64,000 nt of DNA from a bacterium (GCA_040755755.1 JBFLZW010000001.1:222157-286156), one strand, 5' to 3'. Numbered from the stretch's first letter, positions 23,675 to 32,970 are shown. Numbers and translations: made by a program. Notes: generated by a model not told the origin, from the letters alone.

Positions 23675-24850
23675 TCAATCCATAGGCATGATTTCCTGGT
23701 ACAGAAGTTCGAGCTGCCGGATCATATGATGCAGATCAAATCCCTGCACCAGGAATCGCTGAGCTTTTCCGGTGTATGCCAGTTGCTCCGGATGTTGCAG
23801 CGCGGATATGACCCGCTCAGCCATGGCCGCTGGATTGCGGGGCGGCACCACATATCCATTGATCCCGTTCCGGACAATCTCCCGGTTTCCGTCAATGTCG
23901 GTGGCGACAATGGGAATTCCGGCTGCTGTGGCCTCTACCAGGACCAGGGGCAGCCCCTCCCAGAGGGAGGTGAGGACCAGCACGTCAAGCTCAGGCAAAA
24001 TCCGCTCGACATCTTCTCTCCAGCCGGCAAGGACAAGGCGGTCGGAAAGGGACAGCCTCTGAGCCAGACTGCGGATTTGCGGCCGCAGTTGTCCATCGCC
24101 CACCATCATGAAGCGGGCTTTCGGGAAAACCCGGCTCACCCGCTCAGCCATCCGGATAAAGTCCAGGGGAGATTTCTGCGGTTTGAAGCAGGCCACCATG
24201 CCGATGAGCGGTGAGGAATCCTCTTTCATGGCCCCCTGCTCCTGCATCACCTGATCACGGTCCCGGAAAAAGCGGTGAAGGTCAATGCCGCACCTTATCA
24301 CCCTCCCGTGCCCGATCCTTCGGCAGATGCCGAGCTTTTGGGCCAGCTTCAGATTGGCACGGGAAACAAAGATGATCCGGGTGCTGACCCTGGCAGCCGC
24401 CTTTTCCAGAAAGATATAGAGCTTTCGCGCCAGGGGCCGCTGATAATCATGGAAACCGAATCCATGGACCGTATGGACAATGCAGCCAATCCCGGCGGCA
24501 GCGGCAGCCATTCGCCCAAGAATCCCGGCTTTTGAGCTGTTGGTGTGGACGATGATCCTCGGATTTTCCATCTTTTCCCGGTGCAGGATCAAAATAAGGT
24601 GAACCAGGGCGAGAAAATCCCACACCGGGTGAACCTGGCGGTGAAGGGCTGGAACGAAAATGCACTTCACCCCTTTCAGGGACCTGGCCTTTTGCACAAG
24701 AAGGCCGTGCTGACCGCTGATCAAAACAGGCTCGAATCTGCTCCGGTCCAGATTCTCCACCGTAGACAGAGTAGCTTCCTGAGCCCCGCCAAGCTCCAGC
24801 TTGGTGATGATCTGAACGATCCGGATTTTCCCGGTTTTTGTATCCGGCAT
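23675..24850 (-). CDS. Glycosyltransferase, GT4 family
   Basis: A 391-residue GT-B retaining glycosyltransferase. N-terminal donor/acceptor loop KLELGGAQEATLSTVENL; C-terminal GT4 domain with LIGMVACFKPQKSPLDFI, VGDGQLRPQI, LAGWREDV, and the nucleotide-sugar site VLTSLWEGLPLVLVEATAAGIPIVATD (E-x7-E type). Cytoplasmic, acting on a lipid-linked or nascent glycan. Start at 24850, with AGGGGG 5 nt upstream; an upstream in-frame ATG would overlap the previous gene. Last gene of the minus-strand glycan locus. Sugar specificity cannot be read. Confidence 0.9.
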   Translation of the reverse strand: MPDTKTGKIRIVQIITKLELGGAQEATLSTVENLDRSRFEPVLISGQHGLLVQKARSLKGVKCIFVPALHRQVHPVWDFLALVHLILILHREKMENPRIIVHTNSSKAGILGRMAAAAAGIGCIVHTVHGFGFHDYQRPLARKLYIFLEKAAARVSTRIIFVSRANLKLAQKLGICRRIGHGRVIRCGIDLHRFFRDRDQVMQEQGAMKEDSSPLIGMVACFKPQKSPLDFIRMAERVSRVFPKARFMMVGDGQLRPQIRSLAQRLSLSDRLVLAGWREDVERILPELDVLVLTSLWEGLPLVLVEATAAGIPIVATDIDGNREIVRNGINGYVVPPRNPAAMAERVISALQHPEQLAYTGKAQRFLVQGFDLHHMIRQLELLYQEIMPMD

Positions 24851-24882
24851 GTTTCCCCCTGTGAGAATGTCTTCGGGAAAGA

Positions 24883-26190
24883 TTATGCGGCTACCAGGGC
24901 ATTCACTGTCCTGGCCGTTTCCATCCCGGCTACAAGTGCCTGTCCCATCGAGGAATATTCCCATCCGCCGTAGCGGCCAACCGAGTGGATGTCCTGAGTC
25001 TGCAGATACTGCCGGATAACGGGCAGGGATTTCTGGCGGTGTGAATCGAAAGTTACATAAGCACAGGGAATATCGAGAAAAGAATGTGAAATGACCAGAT
25101 CGCTTTCCCGCAGCAGGCCGCAGTCGATGAGTTTGGACAGCGTCAGTTTCAGCATCCTGTCAGGATCGATCTGCTCGCCGGGCAGGTGGGAAATTTCCAC
25201 ATAGAGTGAGCTGGACCCTGAAGGCGCTACTCCGGAAGAAAAATTGGTGGGGAAACCCACCCGGTAGAAGGGATATTCTGATTCCGGGAAATAAATCCAG
25301 TGCTGATCCGAGACTTTCTCGCGGGCTACACCGAGATTGAGACAAAATACCGAGGTGGAGCGCAGGTTTTCAGCCAGGGATTTTATCTGCGCCGGGGCAT
25401 CGCTGATTATCCTGACAAGCTCCGGCAGAGGGATGGAAGAGATAAGCTGCTGGTAGCCGATTGATTCCCCATCCTGAAACCAGACCGCCTTTTTCCGGGT
25501 TTCGATCCTGACTGCTTCCATGCCGGTCCGGACCCTGTTAATCGAGGGCAAAAAACTCTTGCCGAGAACCTCTATCCCCCCCTCGGCAGGATAGTAAAAG
25601 GTCTGATTATAACCATATTCCTGCTCGTTCTGGTTAAAACAGCCCTTCACGACCTCCTCCAGATTGGGGACGGGAATCATGGACAAGGCCCAATCAAAGG
25701 TCATCTCCGCTGGATCGATCCGCCACATCTTCTGATTGTACGGCAAGAGAAAATGTCTGGCTATGCCCTGTCCGAAATTCCGGACTACCCAGTCTTTGAA
25801 GTTTTCCGGCGGCTGGGAAGTCGGAGATTGCTGATGAGTGCGTAAAAGCTCCAGCAGGCATTCGCAGATGACTTTCTGCGGCAGGCCGCTGAGATGGGCC
25901 TGAAACGGATACGGCAGATAGGTCTTATGAGTGTGAATACTGGCTTTCCGCTGATGGGAAACCCAGAAAATGTGGCCGATAGCTTCAATCAGATTCCTGA
26001 TCCGGTTATCGTGAAAGTGAAGCAGATGGCCGGTGAAGTCAAAGGTAAAACCATCGCGGCAGACAGAGCGGCAAAGCCCTCCTGCCTCCTGCTCTTTTTC
26101 AAACAGCTCATATTCCTGCTTCAGATGATAGGCAGCGCTCAATCCGGTCAGACCTGCTCCAAGAATCACAACTTCAGTTTCATACGGCAT
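24883..26190 (-). CDS. FAD-dependent oxidoreductase, UDP-galactopyranose mutase / protoporphyrinogen oxidase-like
   Basis: A 435-residue flavoprotein. Rossmann motif VVILGAGLTGLSAAYHL at the N-terminus, then FEKEQEAGGLCRS and FTFDFTGHLLHF, the GG-type and substrate-side motifs shared by amine oxidase-like flavoproteins and UGM. The FAD C-terminal motif GRYGGWEYSSMGQALVAG is present. In glycan loci such proteins are usually called UGM-like and may isomerise a nucleotide sugar, but true Glf motifs are not clear. Start 26190 after GGGAGGA. 33 bp upstream of the GT4 gene, downstream of the lipid-sugar transferase. Confidence 0.75.
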   Translation of the reverse strand: MPYETEVVILGAGLTGLSAAYHLKQEYELFEKEQEAGGLCRSVCRDGFTFDFTGHLLHFHDNRIRNLIEAIGHIFWVSHQRKASIHTHKTYLPYPFQAHLSGLPQKVICECLLELLRTHQQSPTSQPPENFKDWVVRNFGQGIARHFLLPYNQKMWRIDPAEMTFDWALSMIPVPNLEEVVKGCFNQNEQEYGYNQTFYYPAEGGIEVLGKSFLPSINRVRTGMEAVRIETRKKAVWFQDGESIGYQQLISSIPLPELVRIISDAPAQIKSLAENLRSTSVFCLNLGVAREKVSDQHWIYFPESEYPFYRVGFPTNFSSGVAPSGSSSLYVEISHLPGEQIDPDRMLKLTLSKLIDCGLLRESDLVISHSFLDIPCAYVTFDSHRQKSLPVIRQYLQTQDIHSVGRYGGWEYSSMGQALVAGMETARTVNALVAA

Positions 26191-26234
26191 ACGATCCTCC
26201 CACATGCATTGCAAGGCTATGAGTTAAAAGTACT

Positions 26235-27233
26235 TCACATGGTCATATCAATCTTTTTCAAGAGATATCCAGCCAGAAGGAAGAAGGCGATGACGAGAAA
26301 GACAATCAGTCCGGCCCAGGCCGTCGTTACGCTGATCAGGATCAGGCTGCACACTCCCAGAACCACCGAAATCCCATAGGCCAGAAGAACGGTGGCCTGC
26401 TTGGATAAAGCCCACTTGCGCAGCCGGAGGGCAAAATGATCGTTGCTCCCTCTCAGGATCGACATGCCGCGGCGGTAGCGGATATAACTGACAAAGATCA
26501 TCTCAAACAGCGGAACTCCCAGAATCATGAGGGGTGCAACCAATCCCAGGCTGGACCTTTCGGTATATCTGCCGATCATGGCCATGGCCCCCAGCAAAAG
26601 GCCCAGCAGGAGACTTCCGGCATCCCCCAGATAGATTTTGGCTGGGAAAAAATTATACCGCAAAAATCCCAGCAGGCTTCCGGCCAGAGCCAGAGTGGCT
26701 ACGGCAATGGCCTGGTTATGATTCCACTGGGCAATGACAAAGAGAAAGAAACAGGAAACAAACGATACTCCTGCCGAGAGCCCATCCATGATATCGATCA
26801 GGTTCAGGGCATTGGTCATGCCGACCAGCCAGAAGAAGGTCAAAGGAATGCTGATCCACTCAGGGATAAAGGACAGCCGGATCATGATCCCGCATTTGAT
26901 CATGGCCAGGGCTGCAATCACCTCCCCCATGAGTTTCACCTCAGGCGGCAGGTTCCCCACATCGTCAATAATGCCCAGCATGACCACAATGCTCCCCCCA
27001 AGGAGCAGCCCCATGACCTGGGGATCGAAGTCCGAAAAGGTGAGGGCCAGAGAAAAGAGAAAGGAGATAAACACCGCTACACCCCCAAGGTAGGGAATCG
27101 CGGTCTCCTGATTCTTCAGCTTTCCATCGGGCCGGTCAACAATATTGAGCTTGATCGCCCCCGTCCGGATGAGCGGCGTGATATGCCATGATAGAGCCAG
27201 GGCAATGACAAAGGAAAGAATGGCGGAGAGCAT
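26235..27233 (-). CDS. MraY/WecA-family polyprenyl-phosphate sugar-1-phosphate transferase
   Basis: A 332-residue integral membrane protein with about ten hydrophobic segments. Family motifs: KLKNQETAIPYLGG, GIIDDVGNLPP (Asp pair), NALNLIDIMDGLSAG (catalytic Asp), YLGDAGSLLLG. It transfers a sugar-1-phosphate from a UDP sugar to undecaprenyl phosphate, starting a lipid-linked glycan. Gene context argues for a WecA-type rather than peptidoglycan (MraY) role. An ATAGGTGCGTCAAT-type sequence directly before the ATG is duplicated (27232-27263). Confidence 0.9.
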   Translation of the reverse strand: MLSAILSFVIALALSWHITPLIRTGAIKLNIVDRPDGKLKNQETAIPYLGGVAVFISFLFSLALTFSDFDPQVMGLLLGGSIVVMLGIIDDVGNLPPEVKLMGEVIAALAMIKCGIMIRLSFIPEWISIPLTFFWLVGMTNALNLIDIMDGLSAGVSFVSCFFLFVIAQWNHNQAIAVATLALAGSLLGFLRYNFFPAKIYLGDAGSLLLGLLLGAMAMIGRYTERSSLGLVAPLMILGVPLFEMIFVSYIRYRRGMSILRGSNDHFALRLRKWALSKQATVLLAYGISVVLGVCSLILISVTTAWAGLIVFLVIAFFLLAGYLLKKIDMTM

Positions 27234-27263
27234 TGACGCACCTATATTAATTGACGCACCTAT
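27232..27263. repeat. 14-bp direct repeat in the wecA-like / phd divergent intergenic region
   Basis: ATTGACGCACCTAT occurs at 27232-27245 and again at 27250-27263, separated by ATTA. The first copy includes the start codon of the minus-strand gene; the second contains the -35-like TTGACG of the + strand promoter. Confidence 0.75.
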
Positions 27264-27280
27264 GGCAAATGGACTATAGT
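27251..27280 (+). promoter_or_regulatory. Sigma-70-type promoter candidate for the phd gene
   Basis: TTGACG (27251-27256) and TATAGT (27275-27280) are 18 bp apart, 20 bp before the start at 27300; a second TATAAA overlaps at 27280-27285. The leader would be very short, with the binding site near the mRNA 5' end. Confidence 0.4.
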
Positions 27281-27299
27281 ATAAAGGGAGGTGATAATT

Positions 27300-27602
27300 A
27301 TGAGTAATGATAACGATGTCTATGATGTAGCAGCAGCAGGGGCAAAATTATCTGCTCTTATCAGCGAGGTTGAGCATCAGCAGAAGAAAGTGTTTATTAC
27401 CCGGCAGGGGAAAAATATTGCCGTCATTATACCGTTTGAGGAATTCATCAATCAGCAAAGCAGGGAGCAGGCAAAAAATGGCTTTTGCCTGGCTCAGGGT
27501 GATTTGGCGGATATGAATACGGAAGATTTTGACAGGTTTCTCGACGATATCTATCAGGCACGGGAAGAAGCCTTCGAGAGGAAGGTTGATATTGATATGT
27601 AG
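27300..27602 (+). CDS. Phd/YefM-family antitoxin without an adjacent toxin
   Basis: A 100-residue protein with the Phd/YefM N-terminal fold: VYDVAAAGAKLSALISEVEHQQKKVFITRQGKNIAVIIPFEEF. These proteins bind DNA as dimers and neutralise Doc, YoeB or PIN toxins through a C-terminal tail; here the tail is DIYQAREEAFERKVDIDM. Start ATG 27300 follows AGGGAGGTG. No toxin follows: the next gene is convergent and begins 37 bp away. It may be a solitary regulator or the survivor of a broken module. Confidence 0.8.
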   Translation: MSNDNDVYDVAAAGAKLSALISEVEHQQKKVFITRQGKNIAVIIPFEEFINQQSREQAKNGFCLAQGDLADMNTEDFDRFLDDIYQAREEAFERKVDIDM

Positions 27603-27638
27603 TAAGAGTATGTGCGTTGGAATTTTTTGCCCGGCCTG

Positions 27639-28868
27639 TCATCCTGAGAGGGCTGTGAGATGGTCCAGTGCAACATCTTTTTTGAGTTGCCTGATGAGCT
27701 TTTTGATTGTCTTGGCTGTTGAATCAATAACAATTACTTCAGGAGGAATCGAGAACTCAAAGTAGAGTTTAAAATCCTCCTGCGTGGCAATGAGGATCAT
27801 CGCAGAAGCATGTTTGGTCTTTGAAGCTTCATACAGTGAGCAGGCAGCTTCTACCAGTGATTCATTCCGCCGTTGTACTCTGACCGGAACCGGTCCCCCT
27901 CTATATTCAATCTTGAGGAGGGCATCTATCCCCTTATTCCTGTGGACAGGAGTAATATCCAGTCCGTAAAGGTGAGCAAGGGCATACTCGCTCACATTCT
28001 CGTATGCATCCCTGCCAGCCTGAAGAAGATAAGAATTCGTTTTTATTGGATTGTTCAGGCGATCCCTGGTAATTTGAATCGCATCGGTGGAGATATCTAT
28101 CCCTATTGAATTGCGTTCAAGCAATTGAGCTGCCACGAGGGTGGTTCCGCTGCCGCAGAAAGGATCGAGTACCACATCCCCACGGTCTGTTACCAGTTCG
28201 ATGATTCTTTCGAGCAGAAGGATGGGTTTTTGGGTTGGGTATCCGGTTCTTTCCGCTGCTTTTGGATTTAAAAATGGGATATCCCATACATCACCCAGAG
28301 GAACACCTTTCTTAAAACCATTCGGTATGGTTTTCCCCTGTGCATCCCTGGCATAAACCGCTTTTCCAAAGCTATCCCGCCGCCTCCGTTGAAGAATCTG
28401 GTCAACATTAGTGGCGGAGGAGTAATCCTGGAGTATCTCGTTGAATTTATAATTCTCTGTTTTTGAATAAAATAAAATATTCTGATGGCAGGGCAATAAA
28501 TTTTTTTGAGAATTCGACCATCTGCGGTAATACCAGATAATCTCTGCCCGAAACATCTGGGGGCCAAAAATTTTATCTAATAAGAATCGCGCAATATATG
28601 AGGCATTCCGGTCGCAATGGAAAAAAATTGAACCGGAAGGACGAAGTAGCCGGTGCAATCGTTGCAGGCATTTATGGATAAACTCTTCGTAGGCATCAAG
28701 AGATTCCCAGGTATCAGAAAATTGGAACTCCTTTGTTCTATCTCTCGTGCCCAGTTTTTGTATTTTTTGGGTAAAAAATGGTGGGTCTAAATAGACAAGG
28801 TCTATACTTTCATCCAAAATATTTTTCAAAACCTCTAAACAATCACCTGGATATACTTCGGCTTTCAT
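27639..28868 (-). CDS. Site-specific DNA methyltransferase, beta-class order (ApaLI-like system)
   Basis: A 409-residue DNA methyltransferase. Catalytic motif DPPF (LVYLDPPFFTQKIQ) is N-terminal and the SAM motif DPFCGSGTT is central (about residue 235), the beta-type order; YPTQKP precedes it. About 130 further residues form a C-terminal domain beyond the catalytic unit. DPPF suggests an N6-adenine or N4-cytosine enzyme. Start overlaps the endonuclease stop by 4 nt. If the partner is ApaLI-like, GTGCAC would be the target; sites exist here (for example 2402). Confidence 0.88.
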   Translation of the reverse strand: MKAEVYPGDCLEVLKNILDESIDLVYLDPPFFTQKIQKLGTRDRTKEFQFSDTWESLDAYEEFIHKCLQRLHRLLRPSGSIFFHCDRNASYIARFLLDKIFGPQMFRAEIIWYYRRWSNSQKNLLPCHQNILFYSKTENYKFNEILQDYSSATNVDQILQRRRRDSFGKAVYARDAQGKTIPNGFKKGVPLGDVWDIPFLNPKAAERTGYPTQKPILLLERIIELVTDRGDVVLDPFCGSGTTLVAAQLLERNSIGIDISTDAIQITRDRLNNPIKTNSYLLQAGRDAYENVSEYALAHLYGLDITPVHRNKGIDALLKIEYRGGPVPVRVQRRNESLVEAACSLYEASKTKHASAMILIATQEDFKLYFEFSIPPEVIVIDSTAKTIKKLIRQLKKDVALDHLTALSG

Positions 28869-29491
28869 TTTATCTCTAACTTCTCTTCTGCGAGTTGTTC
28901 TAATATATGCTTAAAATCCACGTTTGTTCGATTGAGAACATACTCCCATGCAGCATCACCAAAATAGTAGTGACCACCCAGCCCATGATAGAGTGTTCTT
29001 AGGGTTTGTTGGATCCTCATCGCCTGTTTTCTATTGGGATAGCAAAACATGACCCTTACAGGAATATATCCTGCTTGAGCTACAGCCTTTAGGCGAGTAT
29101 GTTCTTTGGTAATGTGATCTCCATCTGTGGTTGCATCACGCCACTTGATTTCTATAGCGTCATGGCCAATAACACAATCTATCTGAAAAGTCTTTGGACG
29201 CTGCCCCTCTGTATTGGGAATTTTTATCGATCCTGAATCAGGGTACTTGTATTTAAAGCACAACCTTGCTGCTTCTTCAAGGAATGAACCTGCATACTTA
29301 TACAGGAAACGACCTTTGTTCTGATATAGATCAATAAGCCTTCCTTCCTCATCCGTAACCCCCAGAACTCTATATATAAGCAAATGAGATACATCATCAT
29401 TGTCCATATCCTGAATACGCTGATCAATTCGGGCTTTTAACTCCTCAGCATACCGCTTCGCCAACTCTCCGATATCATCTTTAATACTCAT
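28865..29491 (-). CDS. Type II restriction endonuclease, ApaLI family
   Basis: A 208-residue endonuclease directly upstream of its methyltransferase. Seen: LAKRYAEELKARIDQRIQ, LIYRVLGVTDEEGRLIDLYQNKGRF, FQIDCVIGHDAIEIKWRDATTDGDHI (Asp...Glu-x-Lys active site) and VRVMFCYPNRKQA. These match my recollection of the ApaLI family closely. Start 29491 with AGAAGGTC upstream. The pair sits inside the glycan locus between the lipid-sugar transferase and a glycosyltransferase and is more AT-rich than both, which points to insertion by transfer. Confidence 0.8.
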   Translation of the reverse strand: MSIKDDIGELAKRYAEELKARIDQRIQDMDNDDVSHLLIYRVLGVTDEEGRLIDLYQNKGRFLYKYAGSFLEEAARLCFKYKYPDSGSIKIPNTEGQRPKTFQIDCVIGHDAIEIKWRDATTDGDHITKEHTRLKAVAQAGYIPVRVMFCYPNRKQAMRIQQTLRTLYHGLGGHYYFGDAAWEYVLNRTNVDFKHILEQLAEEKLEIK

Positions 29492-29602
29492 TTCTGACCT
29501 TCTATGCAAGCTTTCCTGCTCTCACCTCGCAGGCTTTGTATCCCTCAATCTTGTTTACCATATTACAAAATAGCCACTGGAATTACAAGGGGAAAGTAGC
29601 CT

Positions 29603-30715
29603 TCACCCCTCATACAGCCTCTCAATCTGTTCAACAGTCTTCCGAAAGGAAAACTGATTCCGCACCCGCAGTCTCCCTGCTTCGCCGAGCTTTCTGGCAA
29701 GGGCAGGGTCTTGGATCAGGGTTGATATCGCCCTGGCCAGTTCCCGAGGAGAGTGGTCTGGCACCAGGATGCCGGTCTGGTTGTGGAGTACGATTTCCGG
29801 CACTCCCCCTACCCGTGTGGCCACCACCGGAATTCCAAACGACATGGCTTCCAGCACTGACATCGGAAGCCCTTCTTCCCTGGAGGGAAGAACAAAAAGG
29901 TCAAAGGTCTGGAGCAGAGAATCAACATCATTCCGAAAACCGAGGAAAAGAATCCGGGACCTGACCCCAAGCCTTTCAGCCAGTGCCTCAAGGGGCTTTC
30001 TCTCCGGTCCATCCCCAGCCAGGATGATCCGGAAATTGCCGCTGCCCAGTTCCAGGGCAGCGGCAGCCCGCACCAGGTCTTCCACTCCCTTGTCTGGATG
30101 CAGCCGGGCCACACAGCCGATAATCTGCTCATGTACAGATAATCCAAGGTTGCACTTCAGCCGAAGGATATCCTCCGGGTTAGCGCCCCGCTTCGTATCG
30201 ACACCGCTGTAAATCACCCGGATCCTGGCCGGGTGAATCCGCTCCCGGACCTGGAGCTGTCTGGCCACAGCCTCGGAAACAGCCAGGGTATACCGGCTTA
30301 AAGGGGCCGTGATCCGGTCCAGCCACACAGCCACGGGGTGCTTATGCCGGGTCAGGCCGCGCTCCGAAGATATGATGAGAGGAACACCGGCCAGGGTCCC
30401 GGCTATCCGGCTCAAGATATTGGCCCGGTACAAAAAAGCATGGACGCAAGTATACTCTCCCTTCCTGATGAGGCAGGTCAGGCGGATAAGCCCCAGGAGG
30501 CAGCAAGCCGGAGTCATCCAGTTGACCTCTTCCGGCATGTTGAGGCTGTAGACCGGAATGCCCCGCTCCCGCAGACGCTGGGCGTAATAGCCTGTCTTTT
30601 TCAGGCTGCACACTTCCGGCTGAAAGCGGGAAGCATCCAGATGAGTAACCAGTTGAAACAGGAAGTTTTCAGTTCCGCCAATATGGGAAGAGGTAATCAC
30701 GAAGAGAATGCGCAT
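29603..30715 (-). CDS. Glycosyltransferase, GT4 family
   Basis: A 370-residue GT-B glycosyltransferase. SSHIGGTENFLFQLVTHL loop at the N-terminus; VIYSGVDTKRG, IIGCVARLHPDKGVEDL, ILAGDGPERKPLE, FLGFRNDV and VLPSREEGLPMSVLEAMSFGIPVVAT in the C-terminal domain, all GT4 landmarks. Its start overlaps the asnB end by 19 bp, so the two are translationally linked. Substrate unknown. Confidence 0.92.
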   Translation of the reverse strand: MRILFVITSSHIGGTENFLFQLVTHLDASRFQPEVCSLKKTGYYAQRLRERGIPVYSLNMPEEVNWMTPACCLLGLIRLTCLIRKGEYTCVHAFLYRANILSRIAGTLAGVPLIISSERGLTRHKHPVAVWLDRITAPLSRYTLAVSEAVARQLQVRERIHPARIRVIYSGVDTKRGANPEDILRLKCNLGLSVHEQIIGCVARLHPDKGVEDLVRAAAALELGSGNFRIILAGDGPERKPLEALAERLGVRSRILFLGFRNDVDSLLQTFDLFVLPSREEGLPMSVLEAMSFGIPVVATRVGGVPEIVLHNQTGILVPDHSPRELARAISTLIQDPALARKLGEAGRLRVRNQFSFRKTVEQIERLYEG

Positions 30716-32652
30716 GGTTTTAGAAGGGAATAGGCCATGGCCTCATCTTCTCCGGTTACCCGGTCATCGATGAACATCCGGTGCCACAGCTCCAGCACCA
30801 GCAGGGCCCAGAGGCGGTAGCTGTGGTCCTTTGTCCCGCTGACGTGGCTGTCCAGAAGGTGCCTGACGGCCTTGCGGTCGAAGTAGCCGCGCTGAATACA
30901 TCGCGGGTCCAGGAGAAGATCATAGGCCATCTCCCGCAGGTCCTTCCGGAGCCACTGGTCAACCGGCACTCCGAATCCCATTTTGGGGCGATATAGAATC
31001 TCTCGGGGAAGAAGTCCGCGAAAGGCTTTCTTCAGCAGAAACTTGGTCTGCAACCCTCGCAGTTTCAGGTTGATTGGCAGGGAAGCGGCAAACTCGATCA
31101 GCTTGTGGTCCAAAAACGGGGACCGGGCTTCCAGAGAATTAGCCATGGTAGCCACATCCACCTTGACCATCAGATCATCCGGCAGGTAGGAGTGCATATC
31201 GAGGTACAGGGTCCGGTCAAGATGGGTATTTCCCCGCGCCTGGCGGTACAGCCTGGCCAGGAGGTCTATCGAGTCCAGATTTCGAAAGCGATCCCGCCAG
31301 TCCTCCGAGTACAGGAGCTCCTTCCCCTCATTGTCGAAGTAGCAGATCCAGCGGGCATATCGGCGCTCAGGAGCATCGCCTGCGGCAGCCAGAAACCGCT
31401 TCAGCCTGCGGGTAAAGCTCTTGTACCTGGTCCCTCCGGGCAAAATCCTGGCCAGTTGAGGACAGGATTTGCGGGAAATGAACCGGGGGAAAAAGTCCAT
31501 AGGGGCAGCCATGCGCTCGGCCAGATGGCGCTCATACCCGGCAAAAGACTCGTCTCCACCATCACCGTTCAGGACAACCGCTACCTTCTGACGGGTAAAC
31601 CGGGCCAGGTAAAACGTGGGAATGGCCGAGGAATCGGCAAAGGGTTCATTGTAATACCAGATCAATCTGGGCAGAATCTCTATCGCTTTTGGCCGGACGA
31701 TGAATTCCTGATGGTTTGTCTGATACTGCCGGGCAATCCGCCGGGCATAAGGCAGTTCATCATAAGCCTGCTCGCTGAATCCGATGGAAAAGGTCTGGAC
31801 CGGCTGGTGAAGCAGGTGGCACATTACGGCCACCGTGGCACTGGAATCAAGGCCGCCACTCAGAAAAGCGCCCAGCGGCACATCACTCCGGAGCCTGATC
31901 CGCACCGCCTCCTTGAAAACCTCCAGGAACTGCTCCTCATAAGCCTGCTGGGTCGGCAAAACCAGTTTCTGCTGATAATCAAGGTCCCAGTAGCGGCGGA
32001 CCTTCACATCCCCCCTCTGCACGGTCAGGATATGACCGGGCGGCAGTTTGGCAATGCCCCGGAAAATGGACCGGGGGGCCGGAACATATCCATAGGTCAA
32101 AAAGTGATGAATGGATTCAAGGTCCACCTCCCGTGGAATATCCGTATCCTGAAGAATGGATTTTATTTCCGAAGCAAAGAGGATTCTCTCATTGGTCAGG
32201 GAAAAAAAGAGGGGTTTTTTCCCTACTCTGTCCCTGGCCAGCAGGAGGCGCTGCTCGCGGCTGTCCCAGATGGCAAAGGCAAACATGCCCCGCAGGCGGC
32301 AGACGCAATCCACCCCAAATTCCTCGTAGAGGTGCAGGATGACTTCGGTATCCGTGGCTGACCGGAACCTGTGGTCCAGATGTTCCATGTCCTCCCGAAG
32401 TTCCCGGTAGTTGTAGATTTCGCCATTGAAGACGATCCAGCAGGACCGATCCTCATTGGCCATGGGCTGATGACCGGCGGGACCAAGGCCAATGATGCTG
32501 AGCCTTCGGTGCCCCAGGCCGGCATTACCCTGCACCCATACTCCCTCGTCGTCAGGCCCCCGGTGCTGCAGAATCCGGGTCATGCGACCGATAAGGTGAG
32601 GATCTGCCTGCTTGTGGTGATCAAAGTTTATTTGTCCGCAAATGCCGCACAT
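30697..32652 (-). CDS. asnB: Glutamine-dependent asparagine synthase
   Basis: A 651-residue AsnB with an N-terminal class II glutamine amidotransferase (MCGICGQ, nucleophile Cys2; HRRLSIIGLGPAGHQPM; FNGEIYNYREL) and a C-terminal synthetase (AFLSGGLDSSATVAV PP-loop; NGDGGDESFAGYERH). In polysaccharide loci such enzymes often amidate a glycan uronic acid or aglycone rather than supplying Asn. No Shine-Dalgarno is seen: a transposable element derivative ends 7 bp before the start codon. Confidence 0.93.
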   Translation of the reverse strand: MCGICGQINFDHHKQADPHLIGRMTRILQHRGPDDEGVWVQGNAGLGHRRLSIIGLGPAGHQPMANEDRSCWIVFNGEIYNYRELREDMEHLDHRFRSATDTEVILHLYEEFGVDCVCRLRGMFAFAIWDSREQRLLLARDRVGKKPLFFSLTNERILFASEIKSILQDTDIPREVDLESIHHFLTYGYVPAPRSIFRGIAKLPPGHILTVQRGDVKVRRYWDLDYQQKLVLPTQQAYEEQFLEVFKEAVRIRLRSDVPLGAFLSGGLDSSATVAVMCHLLHQPVQTFSIGFSEQAYDELPYARRIARQYQTNHQEFIVRPKAIEILPRLIWYYNEPFADSSAIPTFYLARFTRQKVAVVLNGDGGDESFAGYERHLAERMAAPMDFFPRFISRKSCPQLARILPGGTRYKSFTRRLKRFLAAAGDAPERRYARWICYFDNEGKELLYSEDWRDRFRNLDSIDLLARLYRQARGNTHLDRTLYLDMHSYLPDDLMVKVDVATMANSLEARSPFLDHKLIEFAASLPINLKLRGLQTKFLLKKAFRGLLPREILYRPKMGFGVPVDQWLRKDLREMAYDLLLDPRCIQRGYFDRKAVRHLLDSHVSGTKDHSYRLWALLVLELWHRMFIDDRVTGEDEAMAYSLLKPCAFSS

Positions 32653-32659
32653 GTGGCTT

Positions 32660-32970
32660 GGGGTCGGACCAAAGCATCATATTGTTTTATTTATGATAGA
32701 CATCCTAAAAGTAGGTGTTTTCATGTCTTAGAAGGCCATTTTGGGGGACAAAATCATTACTGTAAGGTCTCTGTGGTTCCCGAAGCTCATACCCATCATT
32801 TGTCTCTCCCAGTGCGCCCTGCGGCCTTAATCCAGGCTTTGTCTGTATTTGTTCCTTCATTTTCTTAGAAGGTGAAATTTTAACCCAAAATTGCCCTTCT
32901 AAGGCCAGAATTGAATGGCTATTTTGGGATTACCTATTTTAATACCATATACTTACCGTGGTCCGACCCC
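32660..32970. mobile_element. 311-bp non-autonomous derivative of the 34973 element
   Basis: Bounded by GGGGTCGGACC (32660-32670) and its inverse GGTCCGACCCC (32960-32970). The left approximately 185 bp match the left end of the larger element and the right approximately 125 bp match its right end; the transposase core is missing. A CTTAGAAGG...CCTTCTAAG stem lies near the right end. It has no coding capacity of its own but overlaps the 3' end of the 32939 gene. Confidence 0.8.

Noticed and set aside
31105-32361. Long + strand ORF antisense to asnB (418 aa)
   Set aside because: Shadow of a clear gene in high-GC DNA; composition is not protein-like and asnB is unmistakable.
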